Assembly (NCBI GenBank): GCA_947385505.1
Contig: CANDLP010000040.1
Location: forward strand, 1-10,850
Source of the DNA: an uncultured Clostridia bacterium
GTDB taxonomy: Bacteria; Bacillota; Clostridia; Oscillospirales; Ruminococcaceae
Direction of reading: 5' to 3'
DNA length: 10,850 bases
Positions 1 through 6,725 of the stretch are shown piece by piece. The notes beneath the pieces were generated by a model. The model was not told the origin of the DNA. It saw nothing but the letters and a program-made list of their open reading frames with translations, and did no database searches. Each line of letters starts with the position of its first letter. Positions within the stretch are counted from its first letter, which is position 1. Made by a program: the position numbers and the translations under genes.

Positions 1-72
1 TGGTTGGTTTAGTTCTTGCTATATTGTTTAAACTTTTATTGGATTGCTATAGTATAAAATAATATAATACAC

Positions 73-116
73 AATAATAAATCGGCGCATCTTATGTGAT
101 ACGCCGATTTATTATT
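73..116 (-). terminator. Strong hairpin, probable (bidirectional) terminator
   Basis: Positions 73-87 and 102-116 are perfect 15-base inverted repeats (core CGGCG/CGCCG with AT-rich flanks) around a 14-base loop that can itself form a 3-bp ATC/GAT extension. On the minus strand the right-hand part of the stem ends in TTTATTATT and runs into AT-rich DNA, so it fits a Rho-independent terminator for the secreted protein gene whose stop codon is at 199. The symmetric A/T flanks would let it work on the plus strand as well. The bases before it (1-72) are AT-rich and show no gene. Confidence 0.7.
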
Positions 117-198
117 CTATTCTGTTGTTCGTGAGTTTTTTGTTAAGAGCTTCACAAATTTATTATGGCCTTAATTATTTTACCTTTTATTTTTTACG

Positions 199-789
199 TT
201 ACTTGCGCTTCTTAGCAGCCGCAGCCGTTATACCTGCCGCAATGGCGCCGGCCGCAGTAACTCCGATCGCTACGCCGGTACCGGGGTTGCCGCCTCCTAC
301 ACTGCCTACCGCAGTCTTAGTAGTGGTTATGGCAGCGGAAGTAGTGGTAACTGTAGCTACGTCGGGTTTAGTGCTTTCCGCCGGTTTGGTGGTAACGGTA
401 GTTGCGGCAGTTGTGGTAGTTACATTCGTAGTAGTGGTAACTGCCGGAGTCGTGGTTGTCGCAGCCGGAGTTGTAGTAACTATAGAAGGTGTAGTAGTGA
501 CTATAACAGGTGTTGTGGTTTCATCGTTATTGTCGGTTGTTGTCTCGTCTGTGTTTTCATCATTGTTGTTATCGTCGTCTCCGGGGGTATTGTTATCGTC
601 ATTATTGTCGTTGTTATCGTTATTGTCGTCGCCGCCGTCTACAATATCGTCGGCCGCGTCGCCTACGCCGTCGATGATATCGTCGGCTCCGTCGCCGATA
701 TCATCGATCACGTTTCCTACCGCGAATGCGGAGACAGATAAGGACAAAGCAGCTATCGAAGCCGCAAGAATAATCTTAAGTTTATTCAT
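199..789 (-). CDS. Secreted low-complexity protein with C-terminal NPGTG sorting signal
   Basis: A 196-residue protein if started at the second Met (789). The alternative ATG at 801 lies directly against the AAAGGA ribosome site with no spacing, whereas 789 leaves 12 bases and gives a classic signal peptide (MNKLK, then a hydrophobic stretch, with a likely signal peptidase I site after SAFA at about residue 23). The mature part has no globular look: residues ~27-55 repeat an Ile/Val-Asp-Asp, Gly-Asp pattern about every 11 residues; ~55-90 is almost all Asp/Asn/Glu; ~83-160 is a Thr-rich linker full of TTTP/TTTT blocks. The end is NPGTG (about residues 168-172), a ~20-residue Ala/Gly/Ile hydrophobic stretch and KKRK, which is the layout of a sortase cell-wall sorting signal with Asn in place of the Leu of LPxTG. 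I infer a wall-attached stalk or surface spacer, possibly glycosylated on Thr. No enzymatic domain is seen. No sortase gene is in the window. Confidence 0.75.
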   Translation of the reverse strand: MNKLKIILAASIAALSLSVSAFAVGNVIDDIGDGADDIIDGVGDAADDIVDGGDDNNDNNDNNDDNNTPGDDDNNNDENTDETTTDNNDETTTPVIVTTTPSIVTTTPAATTTTPAVTTTTNVTTTTAATTVTTKPAESTKPDVATVTTTSAAITTTKTAVGSVGGGNPGTGVAIGVTAAGAIAAGITAAAAKKRK

Positions 790-884
790 TTTTATGACCA
801 TTCCTTTCGATTTACTTTCATTTTTAGGGGATACAAAATCCCATTACTATTATCTGAAAGGAAGTCAAAATTATAAGCGCAAAT

Positions 885-1316
885 TTAATTGGTAATTTTT
901 AACATTTGGTCCTCGATCTGGTTTTCGTTTTCCTCGACCCTTTTCTCCTCTTCCGCCGCAAGACGCCTTCCGCACGCCGAGCAGTAAGCGTTTCTCATCT
1001 TAACGGTATTTCCGCAGTCGGGACACCGTACAAGCCCCATCACGTATTCTATCCGTTTTTCCAGCGCAGCTATCCTTTTTCGTGTGCCGTCGATCTGAAC
1101 GGTTAAGGCGGCTATCTCTTCGCACTCTTCTTTTCCGTTGTTCTCATCGCTTTTACACATTTTATAAACCGCCAAACCCAATTCCCGATACTGAATTTCC
1201 AGCATTTTCGCAAGGGCGGCGGCGGACAGCTTCAGCATGGAAGCCCGATAAACGGTATCCGCTTTTTTTGCGGTGTTTTCCGTAAATTCCTTGATTGCTG
1301 CAATTATGTCAGACAT
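885..1316 (-). CDS. Small helical protein with one zinc ribbon, function unknown
   Basis: A 143-residue protein. I chose the ATG at 1316 (MSDIIAAIKEF) because AGAAAGG sits 7 bases ahead of it; the reading frame stays open up to 1385, but that longer form would add residues with no ribosome site and overlap the upstream gene. Residues 1-95 are predicted helical and charged (two likely helices, 15-55 and 62-95, coiled-coil-like). Residues 98-116 form a CPDCG...CSACG zinc ribbon with Cys98, Cys101, Cys112 and Cys115 as the four metal ligands. The tail is Glu-rich. Such short ribbons usually mediate protein or nucleic-acid contacts, but nothing here tells which. It lies 61 bases after the metallo-hydrolase gene with no terminator between, so it may be the last gene of the recJ transcript. 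I do not recognise a named family. Confidence 0.75.
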   Translation of the reverse strand: MSDIIAAIKEFTENTAKKADTVYRASMLKLSAAALAKMLEIQYRELGLAVYKMCKSDENNGKEECEEIAALTVQIDGTRKRIAALEKRIEYVMGLVRCPDCGNTVKMRNAYCSACGRRLAAEEEKRVEENENQIEDQMLKITN

Positions 1317-1377
1317 GATGATACCTTTCTTTTTTTGATAAAAATTAAAGTTAAGATTTTTTGTTTCCGCTTTGAAA

Positions 1378-1998
1378 TTATACAAGAAACGGGTTTGTCA
1401 ATCTTTCCCTGTCTAAACTGCTGTCTTCACCGTGTCCGCAGTACAAACGGTAATTCCCTTCCATTTCCGTTAATCTTTTAAGCGATCTGCTCAGTTCCCT
1501 GTGATCTCCCATATACAAATCCGTTCTTCCCACGGAACCGCGAAAAATAGTGTCTCCCGTAAAAATACTGTCTCCTAAAATAAAACACAGACTCCCTCTG
1601 CTGTGCCCCGGAGTTTCTATAACTCTGATTTCCAGTTCCCCCTGTTCTATAATGTCCCCTTCTTCAAGATTACCGTCGCATTCTACCGGCACATACTCAA
1701 AAAAAGGCGCTATCAAGGCTCCGGATTTTACCATATCCGACAGCATACATTCGTCGTTTCTGTGAATAAAGACCTTTGCTCCGTATTTTTCCCTAAGATA
1801 ATGAGCCCCGCTCATATGATCAAAGTGTCCGTGAGTCAACAGTATCTTTTCCGGTACAAGACCAAGCTTCCCCAGCTCCTCTCCGATAATTTCGGGAACG
1901 GAACCCGGATCTATGACAACAGCCTTGCCTTCTCCGTCGGGAATAATGTAACAGTTTTCCTCAATCGGCGGAAGCACGAGCTTAACAGGATTATTCAT
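1378..1998 (-). CDS. MBL-fold metallo-hydrolase, glyoxalase II-like (YcbL type)
   Basis: A 206-residue cytoplasmic metallo-beta-lactamase-fold hydrolase, a usual length for the short YcbL/GloB-like group. All metal ligands can be read: THGHFDH gives His56, His58, Asp60 and His61; PGHS gives His132; GDTIF gives Asp149; and GHG gives His189. The C-terminal NPFL is typical of the hydroxyacylglutathione-hydrolase-like branch. The family hydrolyses thioesters such as S-lactoylglutathione, or a related low-molecular-weight thiol adduct in organisms without glutathione; the true substrate here is not known. The ATG follows directly on the TAA stop of the Rel gene (no gap), with GGAAAAAA in the Rel 3' end as a weak ribosome site, so translation is probably coupled. 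In many Firmicutes a D-aminoacyl-tRNA deacylase gene (dtd) sits between rel and this gene; here it is absent. Confidence 0.92.
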   Translation of the reverse strand: MNNPVKLVLPPIEENCYIIPDGEGKAVVIDPGSVPEIIGEELGKLGLVPEKILLTHGHFDHMSGAHYLREKYGAKVFIHRNDECMLSDMVKSGALIAPFFEYVPVECDGNLEEGDIIEQGELEIRVIETPGHSRGSLCFILGDSIFTGDTIFRGSVGRTDLYMGDHRELSRSLKRLTEMEGNYRLYCGHGEDSSLDRERLTNPFLV

Positions 1999-3465
1999 TT
2001 AATTTTTTCCCGTTCTTTCAACGGTAATGACCCCCTCAATTTTTTTAAGTTTTACTATCATATTTTTAAGCTGTTCCAGGCCGCTTATTTCCAATGTCAC
2101 CGAAACGCTGGCGTTGCCGTTTTTTAAGTTATGGGCGTTTATCTCATGTATGGGGATCCGCCCGGCGGCAATGGCGGTGGAAATATCCGCTATAAGCGCC
2201 GTTCTGTCCTGTGCGACAATATCAAGTATTGCTTCATAGCTTGCTTTGGCGCCTGCCGCCCATTTTACGCTGATCCAGCGCTCGCTGTTGGAAGGGTCGT
2301 TCTGCTGATCCGTTACGTTTTTACAGTCCAATTTGTGTACCGATACGCCGAAGCCTCTTGTTACAAAACCTATTATATCGTCTCCGGGCAGTGGATTGCA
2401 GCATCTTGCAAAATGCACCGCACAGCCCTCTATTCCGTCTACAATAACGCCGCTGCTCTGTTTTTTCGCAATATTTTCGCTTACCGCCGCTTCCACGTCC
2501 TGAATGGATTCCGGAACGGTCTGAGGCTTCTGCATTTTCAGATAGTCCTCTTTAGCCTTTCGGACTATCTTGCTTAACATCACTCCGCCGTAGCCTATTG
2601 CCGCGTAGAAGTCGTCCACATTGTCAAAGTGCTGGCGCTTTGCGATCTGGCTTAAAAATTCATCATCGGGGAAAATGCTGTTTCTTTTCATCTCCGCGTC
2701 GAAGGCGGCTTTGCCTCTGGAAATATTTTCCGCCCTGCATTCCCGCTTAAACCACGCCCTGATTTTTCCCTTGGCTTCATTTGTTTTGGCAATGTCCAGC
2801 CAGTGTCGGTTGGGACCGTAGTTTGGGCTGTTGGTGGTCATTACCTCAACAATATCCCCGGTTTTGAGCTGATAGTCGAAGGTAGCCATTCTTCCGCCCA
2901 CCTTGGCGCCGGTCATACGGTTTCCAACCTGCGTGTGTATGGCGTATGCGAAGTCAATTACCGTTGAGCCTAACGGAAGAGTTATTACATCGCCCTTTGG
3001 GGTAAACACATATACATCGTCGGGAGCAAGGTCGACTTTTACCGCTTCCGCGATAAGCTCTACGTCGTCGGCCTCCTGCTGCTGATCCAGTATTTGACGT
3101 ATCCAGTCGAAGCGCTTTTCGCCCGCTTCTTTTCTGCCCAGCCCCGCTTTATACTTCCAGTGAGCCGCAACTCCGTACTGGGCGGTATTGTGCATATCAA
3201 GGGTGCGTATCTGCACTTCAAAGGGGATTCCTTCCCTTCCTATTACGGTGGTGTGAAGGGACTGGTACCTGTTCGGCTTTGGCGTGGCGATATAATCCTT
3301 GAAGCGGAAGGGTATAGGCCTGAACATATCGTGAACTATACCCAAGACATTGTAACATTCTACAATGGTATGCACTATAACCCTTACCGCGTAAATATCG
3401 TAAATTTCCTCAATGTTCTTGCCCTTTACGTATACCTTTTTATATATACTGTAAATGCTTTTCAC
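1999..3465 (-). CDS. relA: Rel (p)ppGpp synthetase, C-terminal frame: synthetase, TGS, Cys-rich and ACT domains
   Basis: The larger part (488 residues) of a split RelA/SpoT-family protein. The first possible start is a GTG at 3465 that overlaps the TAG of the upstream frame by one base; GAGG lies 5 bases ahead. In order: KSIYSIYKK (normally inside the synthetase domain), EIYDIYAVR, the RFKD motif that marks bifunctional Rel rather than E. coli RelA, KPNRYQSLHTT (substrate-stacking Tyr), EVQIRT (catalytic Glu); a TGS domain at ~150-215 (DDVYVFTPKGD...); a helical region; a conserved-cysteine segment (ARCCNPLPGDDI); and a C-terminal ACT domain (~410-485). All these motifs look intact. Two things are odd: the first ~35 residues of the synthetase domain lie in the other frame, and, reading this frame upstream of the GTG, the usual G-R-x-K reads G-I-V-K. 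Alone this piece would lack the hydrolase domain. In the cell the family makes pppGpp/ppGpp from ATP and GTP/GDP on starved ribosomes. Confidence 0.9.
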   Translation of the reverse strand: MKSIYSIYKKVYVKGKNIEEIYDIYAVRVIVHTIVECYNVLGIVHDMFRPIPFRFKDYIATPKPNRYQSLHTTVIGREGIPFEVQIRTLDMHNTAQYGVAAHWKYKAGLGRKEAGEKRFDWIRQILDQQQEADDVELIAEAVKVDLAPDDVYVFTPKGDVITLPLGSTVIDFAYAIHTQVGNRMTGAKVGGRMATFDYQLKTGDIVEVMTTNSPNYGPNRHWLDIAKTNEAKGKIRAWFKRECRAENISRGKAAFDAEMKRNSIFPDDEFLSQIAKRQHFDNVDDFYAAIGYGGVMLSKIVRKAKEDYLKMQKPQTVPESIQDVEAAVSENIAKKQSSGVIVDGIEGCAVHFARCCNPLPGDDIIGFVTRGFGVSVHKLDCKNVTDQQNDPSNSERWISVKWAAGAKASYEAILDIVAQDRTALIADISTAIAAGRIPIHEINAHNLKNGNASVSVTLEISGLEQLKNMIVKLKKIEGVITVERTGKN

Positions 3466-3488
3466 TATGCCCTCGATAATAGGGGGGG
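3463..3488 (-). other. rel frame junction: C7 tract, TAG/GTG stop-start overlap with GAGG
   Basis: On the coding strand the order is CAA, seven C (3488-3482), TATTATC, GAGGG (3474-3470), CATAGTG. The first frame ends in TAG (3467-3465) and the second could start at GTG (3465-3463), sharing one base, with GAGG as ribosome site at a 5-base gap. To restore a single Rel reading frame the tract needs one more C (CCC CCC CCT ATT ATC GAG) or two fewer. A ribosome slipping back by one base on the C run would also join the frames. Confidence 0.85.
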
Positions 3489-4187
3489 TTGTATGTCGGT
3501 TATCCTTTCGCCTATGCGCTTTTTTATGGTTTCGATAAAGCTTTCGCCCTTGTCCTTTTTAGCCGCCAGAGCGTTTTCAACCTCTTTATAGCCGTAAGGG
3601 TCAAGATAGTAAAGCGCCACGTCCTCCATTTCCTCTTTTACGTCGTTCATACCTAACCTGTGGGCGATAGGAGCGTAAAAGCTCATGGTTTCAAGGGATG
3701 TTTTTCTCTGTTTTTCGGGGGGACGGCAGGCTAAGGTGCGCATATTGTGCAGTCTGTCCGCAAGTTTTATAATAATAACGCGGATATCTTTGCTCATAGC
3801 CATAAGTATTTTACGGATATTTTCGGCGTGCTGTTCCTCTTTTGTATTTAGGGGAACCTGACCGATCTTGGTTACTCCGTCCACCAACAGAGCCACGTCC
3901 TCGCCGAATTTTTTCTTCAGCGTGTCGAGAGAGGTATTTGTATCTTCAACAACGTCGTGAAGCAAAGCGGCGCAGATCGTGTCGGTGTCCATACACATTT
4001 CCAACAGTATATAAGCCACAGCCACAGGGTGGCTTATATACGGCTCTCCGCTTGTACGGGTCTGACCCTTATGGGCGTTTTCCGCAAACTCATAGGCAGA
4101 AAGTATTTTTTCCATATCGTACTGCTTTTCGCTGCTCTTTATTCGGTCGGTAAGGAGTTCTATAGTATATATCATATTTATAATCAT
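3465..4187 (-). CDS. relA: Rel (p)ppGpp hydrolase, N-terminal HD-domain frame (frameshifted)
   Basis: The first 240 codons of the split Rel gene. Residues ~25-160 form the HD ppGpp-hydrolase domain: AHKGQTRTSGEPYISHP, the HDVVEDT metal and catalytic motif, and KLADRLHNMRTL, all as in active bifunctional Rel enzymes that cleave ppGpp to GDP and pyrophosphate. Residues ~165-235 match the linker helices and the start of the synthetase domain. The frame then runs through a C7 tract (3482-3488) and ends in LLSRA-TAG with no homology, so the real protein should change frame at about residue 235. The start at 4187 has AAGGA five bases ahead; an in-frame ATG at 4175 is the alternative. It begins 8 bases after the recJ stop, so the two genes are surely co-transcribed. 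The combined length of both parts (about 728 residues) is the normal Rel length, so no large piece is missing. Confidence 0.9.
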   Translation of the reverse strand: MIINMIYTIELLTDRIKSSEKQYDMEKILSAYEFAENAHKGQTRTSGEPYISHPVAVAYILLEMCMDTDTICAALLHDVVEDTNTSLDTLKKKFGEDVALLVDGVTKIGQVPLNTKEEQHAENIRKILMAMSKDIRVIIIKLADRLHNMRTLACRPPEKQRKTSLETMSFYAPIAHRLGMNDVKEEMEDVALYYLDPYGYKEVENALAAKKDKGESFIETIKKRIGERITDIQPPLLSRA

Positions 4188-4195
4188 TCCTTTCC

Positions 4196-6223
4196 TTATT
4201 TAATTCCGAATTTCCTCTTTAATCCCACCAATACCTCGCAATTTTCCAGATCGGCCTTTCCGTTTACTTTTAATCTTTCGATCCTGTCCCCCGGTTCGTC
4301 TATTCTGATCAATCCCGCGCTTTCAAAAATATCCAGAGTAACCCGGAAAAGGCAATAGTTAAATCCAATGCCCTGCGCTGAATCGGAACAGGCGGAAAGC
4401 CTTCCGTTTTGTTTTATAATATCGTATATTTTCATTTGGGTATCCCGATCGGGAACTATCCTTTGCGGGGGAACCTCGGTAACGTCTTCGCCGAGGCACA
4501 GTCTTTCATAAGCCGACTGTGCCGCGAAATAACGTTCCTGAGAAAAGCCGCTTCTTCGTATATCCGTCAGCTTTAGAGTCACCGACTGTCTGCCGTTGTA
4601 TTCGTTGATATCGGCGTTTACAAGCATATCCACTTTTTCGCCGGCAGCGAAGGGGAAATCAGCATAGGTTGAATGAAAATTCAGCACCTTGTATTCAAAG
4701 CCGTCTATTACGGCATTTATTGCTATGTACTTACCGTCTTTAAGAGAACGGGTGGATTTTATCAACGCGTTTTGTATATGAAAAAGGGGCAGCGGATTCC
4801 CTTCTCCGAAGGGACTGAAATAATCAAGGCTTTTTATATTATCTATTGTAAGCTCCGCTCCCGTAACGGTCATTTCCGCGGTAAGCCCGTCCAAAGGCAT
4901 ATGCGTGTAATATTTTTTTGCGTAGCTGTATACCGATCGGGTAAATTCAGCGATTTTTGAGGTTTCAAGTGTAAATCCCGCCGCCTTTGTGTGCCCGCCG
5001 AATTTTACCGTATATTCAGATATTTCCGTTAGCATTTTAAAAAGCGAGAAGCCGTCCACGCTTCTTCCGCTTCCCCTTGACAATTCTCCTTCATCAGTTA
5101 TGATAAGAACGGGTTTTCCGTAACGGTTAAGTATTTTTGAAGCGACTATGCCTATAACTCCGTGGCTCCAGCCCTTTCCGCTTATGACCAGAACCCGCTG
5201 TTTCAGCATCATGGGGTTGTTTCGCATTATTTCGTCTATTTCCGATAGAATCTTTTTTTCCTCGTCCTGACGTCTCATGTTAAGCTCCGACAGATTTTCC
5301 GCCATTTTGCGGTACATTTTCGGGTTGTCGCAGAGGAAAAGCTCCGCCGCTTCTTTTGCGTGGGAGAATCGCCCTGCGGCGTTTATTCTCGGACACAGCG
5401 CGAATGCCGCCGTGGTTGAGGAGATCTCCGTTTCTTCGCCTATGCCGCACTGCATAAGCAGCGCCTTTAAACCGCCGTTTTCGGTTACGGAAAGGTTTTC
5501 CAGGCCCTTTTTTACAATAACCCTGTTTTCCCCCGCAAGGGGCACTATGTCCCCTATAGTACCTATAGCGGCAAGATCCAGCCAGTTTTCCGCGACGCTG
5601 TCTATATCCTCCTCCAGCGCCATAACCAGTTTAAGCGCAACGCCGCAGCCCGCCAGCTCCTTACATGGGGAAAGGTCGTTACTGAGGTGAGGATTTATTA
5701 TCGCGTCAGCCATGGGAAGCTTTTCGGGTATCTGGTGATGGTCCGTTATTATCAGCCGCATTCCCTGATCGTATATCCGCTTTGCTTCCTCAACGGCCGA
5801 AATGCCGTTGTCTACGGTAATTATAAGCCTTGTGCCGTTTTTCGCCAGTCTATCTATTGCGTCTGCGTTCAGACCGTAGCCCTCTTCGCGGGAAGGTATA
5901 TACCAGTCCGCCTCGGCGCCTATTGCTTCAAGATAGCCGTAAAGTATAACGGTGGCGGTTACTCCGTCACAGTCGTAATCGCCGTAAACGGTAATTTTTT
6001 CGCCTTCCTCTATTGCCGAGGAAATCAGCTCTGCCGCTTTGTCCATACCCGCCATATTAAAAGGGTTTGAAATTTCTTCGTTGTTAAAAAATTCGTCAGC
6101 CTGTTCTCTGGTCAGTATGCTTCTGTTTAAAAGCAGCTTAGCGGCAAACTCACTTATTCCCGCGGAAGAGGAAAGGCTTTTTACCTGCATGGGATCCTGA
6201 CTTCGTATAGTCCATTTTTTCAT
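4196..6223 (-). CDS. recJ: Single-stranded-DNA exonuclease RecJ
   Basis: A 675-residue DHH-family 5'-3' single-strand DNA exonuclease used in RecF-pathway recombination, mismatch and base-excision repair. The catalytic core is complete: DYDCDGVTA (residues 82-90, Asp82/84/86), VDNG (137-140), the family-naming DHH (161-163), NPH (177-179) and GTIGD (221-225). The DHHA1 domain follows with GWSHGVIGIVASK (351-363), GSGRS (384-388) and FGGHTKAAGF (408-417), then an OB-fold-like region (~440-560) and a C-terminal extension of ~110 residues like that of other Firmicutes RecJ proteins. Length lies between the E. coli (about 577) and B. subtilis (about 786) enzymes. The ATG at 6223 has only a weak ribosome site (ACGG). 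It is the first gene of the recJ-rel-hydrolase run, starting about 30 bases after the predicted transcription start of the promoter at 6260-6288; apt, found between recJ and rel in many relatives, is not here. Confidence 0.97.
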   Translation of the reverse strand: MKKWTIRSQDPMQVKSLSSSAGISEFAAKLLLNRSILTREQADEFFNNEEISNPFNMAGMDKAAELISSAIEEGEKITVYGDYDCDGVTATVILYGYLEAIGAEADWYIPSREEGYGLNADAIDRLAKNGTRLIITVDNGISAVEEAKRIYDQGMRLIITDHHQIPEKLPMADAIINPHLSNDLSPCKELAGCGVALKLVMALEEDIDSVAENWLDLAAIGTIGDIVPLAGENRVIVKKGLENLSVTENGGLKALLMQCGIGEETEISSTTAAFALCPRINAAGRFSHAKEAAELFLCDNPKMYRKMAENLSELNMRRQDEEKKILSEIDEIMRNNPMMLKQRVLVISGKGWSHGVIGIVASKILNRYGKPVLIITDEGELSRGSGRSVDGFSLFKMLTEISEYTVKFGGHTKAAGFTLETSKIAEFTRSVYSYAKKYYTHMPLDGLTAEMTVTGAELTIDNIKSLDYFSPFGEGNPLPLFHIQNALIKSTRSLKDGKYIAINAVIDGFEYKVLNFHSTYADFPFAAGEKVDMLVNADINEYNGRQSVTLKLTDIRRSGFSQERYFAAQSAYERLCLGEDVTEVPPQRIVPDRDTQMKIYDIIKQNGRLSACSDSAQGIGFNYCLFRVTLDIFESAGLIRIDEPGDRIERLKVNGKADLENCEVLVGLKRKFGIK

Positions 6224-6259
6224 TTATTATCAACCGTTTCTTTTGTTGTTTTATTCTTT

Positions 6260-6288
6260 ATTATATCATTTTGACCGCCGAATTTCAA
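6260..6288 (-). promoter_or_regulatory. Sigma-A promoter of the recJ-rel operon
   Basis: Reading on the minus strand, TTGAAA (6288-6283), a 17-base spacer and TATAAT (6265-6260), with TG one base upstream of the -10 (extended -10). This is 5/6 and 6/6 to consensus with ideal spacing. Transcription should start near 6253, giving a leader of about 30 bases to the recJ ATG. No operator-like dyad is obvious, which fits steady expression. Confidence 0.85.
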
Positions 6289-6340
6289 CAGTTCCTTTAA
6301 TAAAATATGATATTGTTTGTATAATTAAGTGAAACCCCTC

Positions 6341-6718
6341 CTAAAAAATATTCCCCGCACGTACCTCCTGTTCCCTGCAATAATCTGAAATAAGCTCCTC
6401 CATTATGCCGCATTCCACTTTTACTTCGTCATCCTCCAGCTCTAAAAGTTTTTTTATTCGTTCCGCCGCCATAGTGATTTCGAGAGCGTGGTCATTATCC
6501 GTAATAAGTATATGAAGTCTTCTGAAATTTTCCCATTTTTCCGATACGTCGTCAGCCGCCGCTTTTGCTTCTTTCATATCTCCGTTATCGTATGCCTCCG
6601 TTACCCGGCGGAGACCGTCGGTTATACTTTCACCCATTCTCAGGGTTTGAATAAGGCCTAATATACCGCCTGCAAAGATTACTGCCGCTAAAATACAGCA
6701 GATAACTATTCTTTTCAT
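6341..6718 (-). CDS. DUF4363 family protein, single N-terminal membrane segment
   Basis: A 125-residue protein with a hydrophobic segment at residues ~4-25 directly after the start, then a charged, largely helical outer domain (RRVTEAYDNGDMKEA...WENFRR...EELEDDEV-like pattern) ending in NIF. Length, single membrane segment, W-E/K-x-x-R/K around residue 62, and the NIF end agree with DUF4363, a family found next to DUF421 genes in Clostridia. It starts 7 bases after the stop of the DUF421 gene; its ribosome site AAAGGA lies in the last codons of that gene, so the two are translated together. Function is unknown; I infer that it partners the DUF421 membrane protein, perhaps in envelope or sporulation-related physiology. 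No terminator is visible between its stop and the recJ promoter. Confidence 0.82.
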   Translation of the reverse strand: MKRIVICCILAAVIFAGGILGLIQTLRMGESITDGLRRVTEAYDNGDMKEAKAAADDVSEKWENFRRLHILITDNDHALEITMAAERIKKLLELEDDEVKVECGIMEELISDYCREQEVRAGNIF

Positions 6719-6725
6719 TTATTGA

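Noticed and set aside
300..700. Tandem repeats as a CRISPR array or minisatellite
   Set aside because: The repeats are codon-level (Thr and Asp/Asn runs) inside an open frame with signal peptide and sorting signal; there are no constant repeats with unique spacers.
125..895. 256-codon plus-strand frame rich in Val and Ser opposite the surface protein
   Set aside because: Its composition is the mirror of the Thr/Asp repeats on the minus strand; it has no ribosome site and no recognisable domain.
3478..3490. Canonical programmed -1 frameshift site in rel
   Set aside because: The zero-frame heptamer is A CCC CCC, which allows A-site re-pairing only; no obvious downstream stimulatory hairpin was seen and Rel is not known to need a frameshift. 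It is kept only as one option under the split-gene finding.
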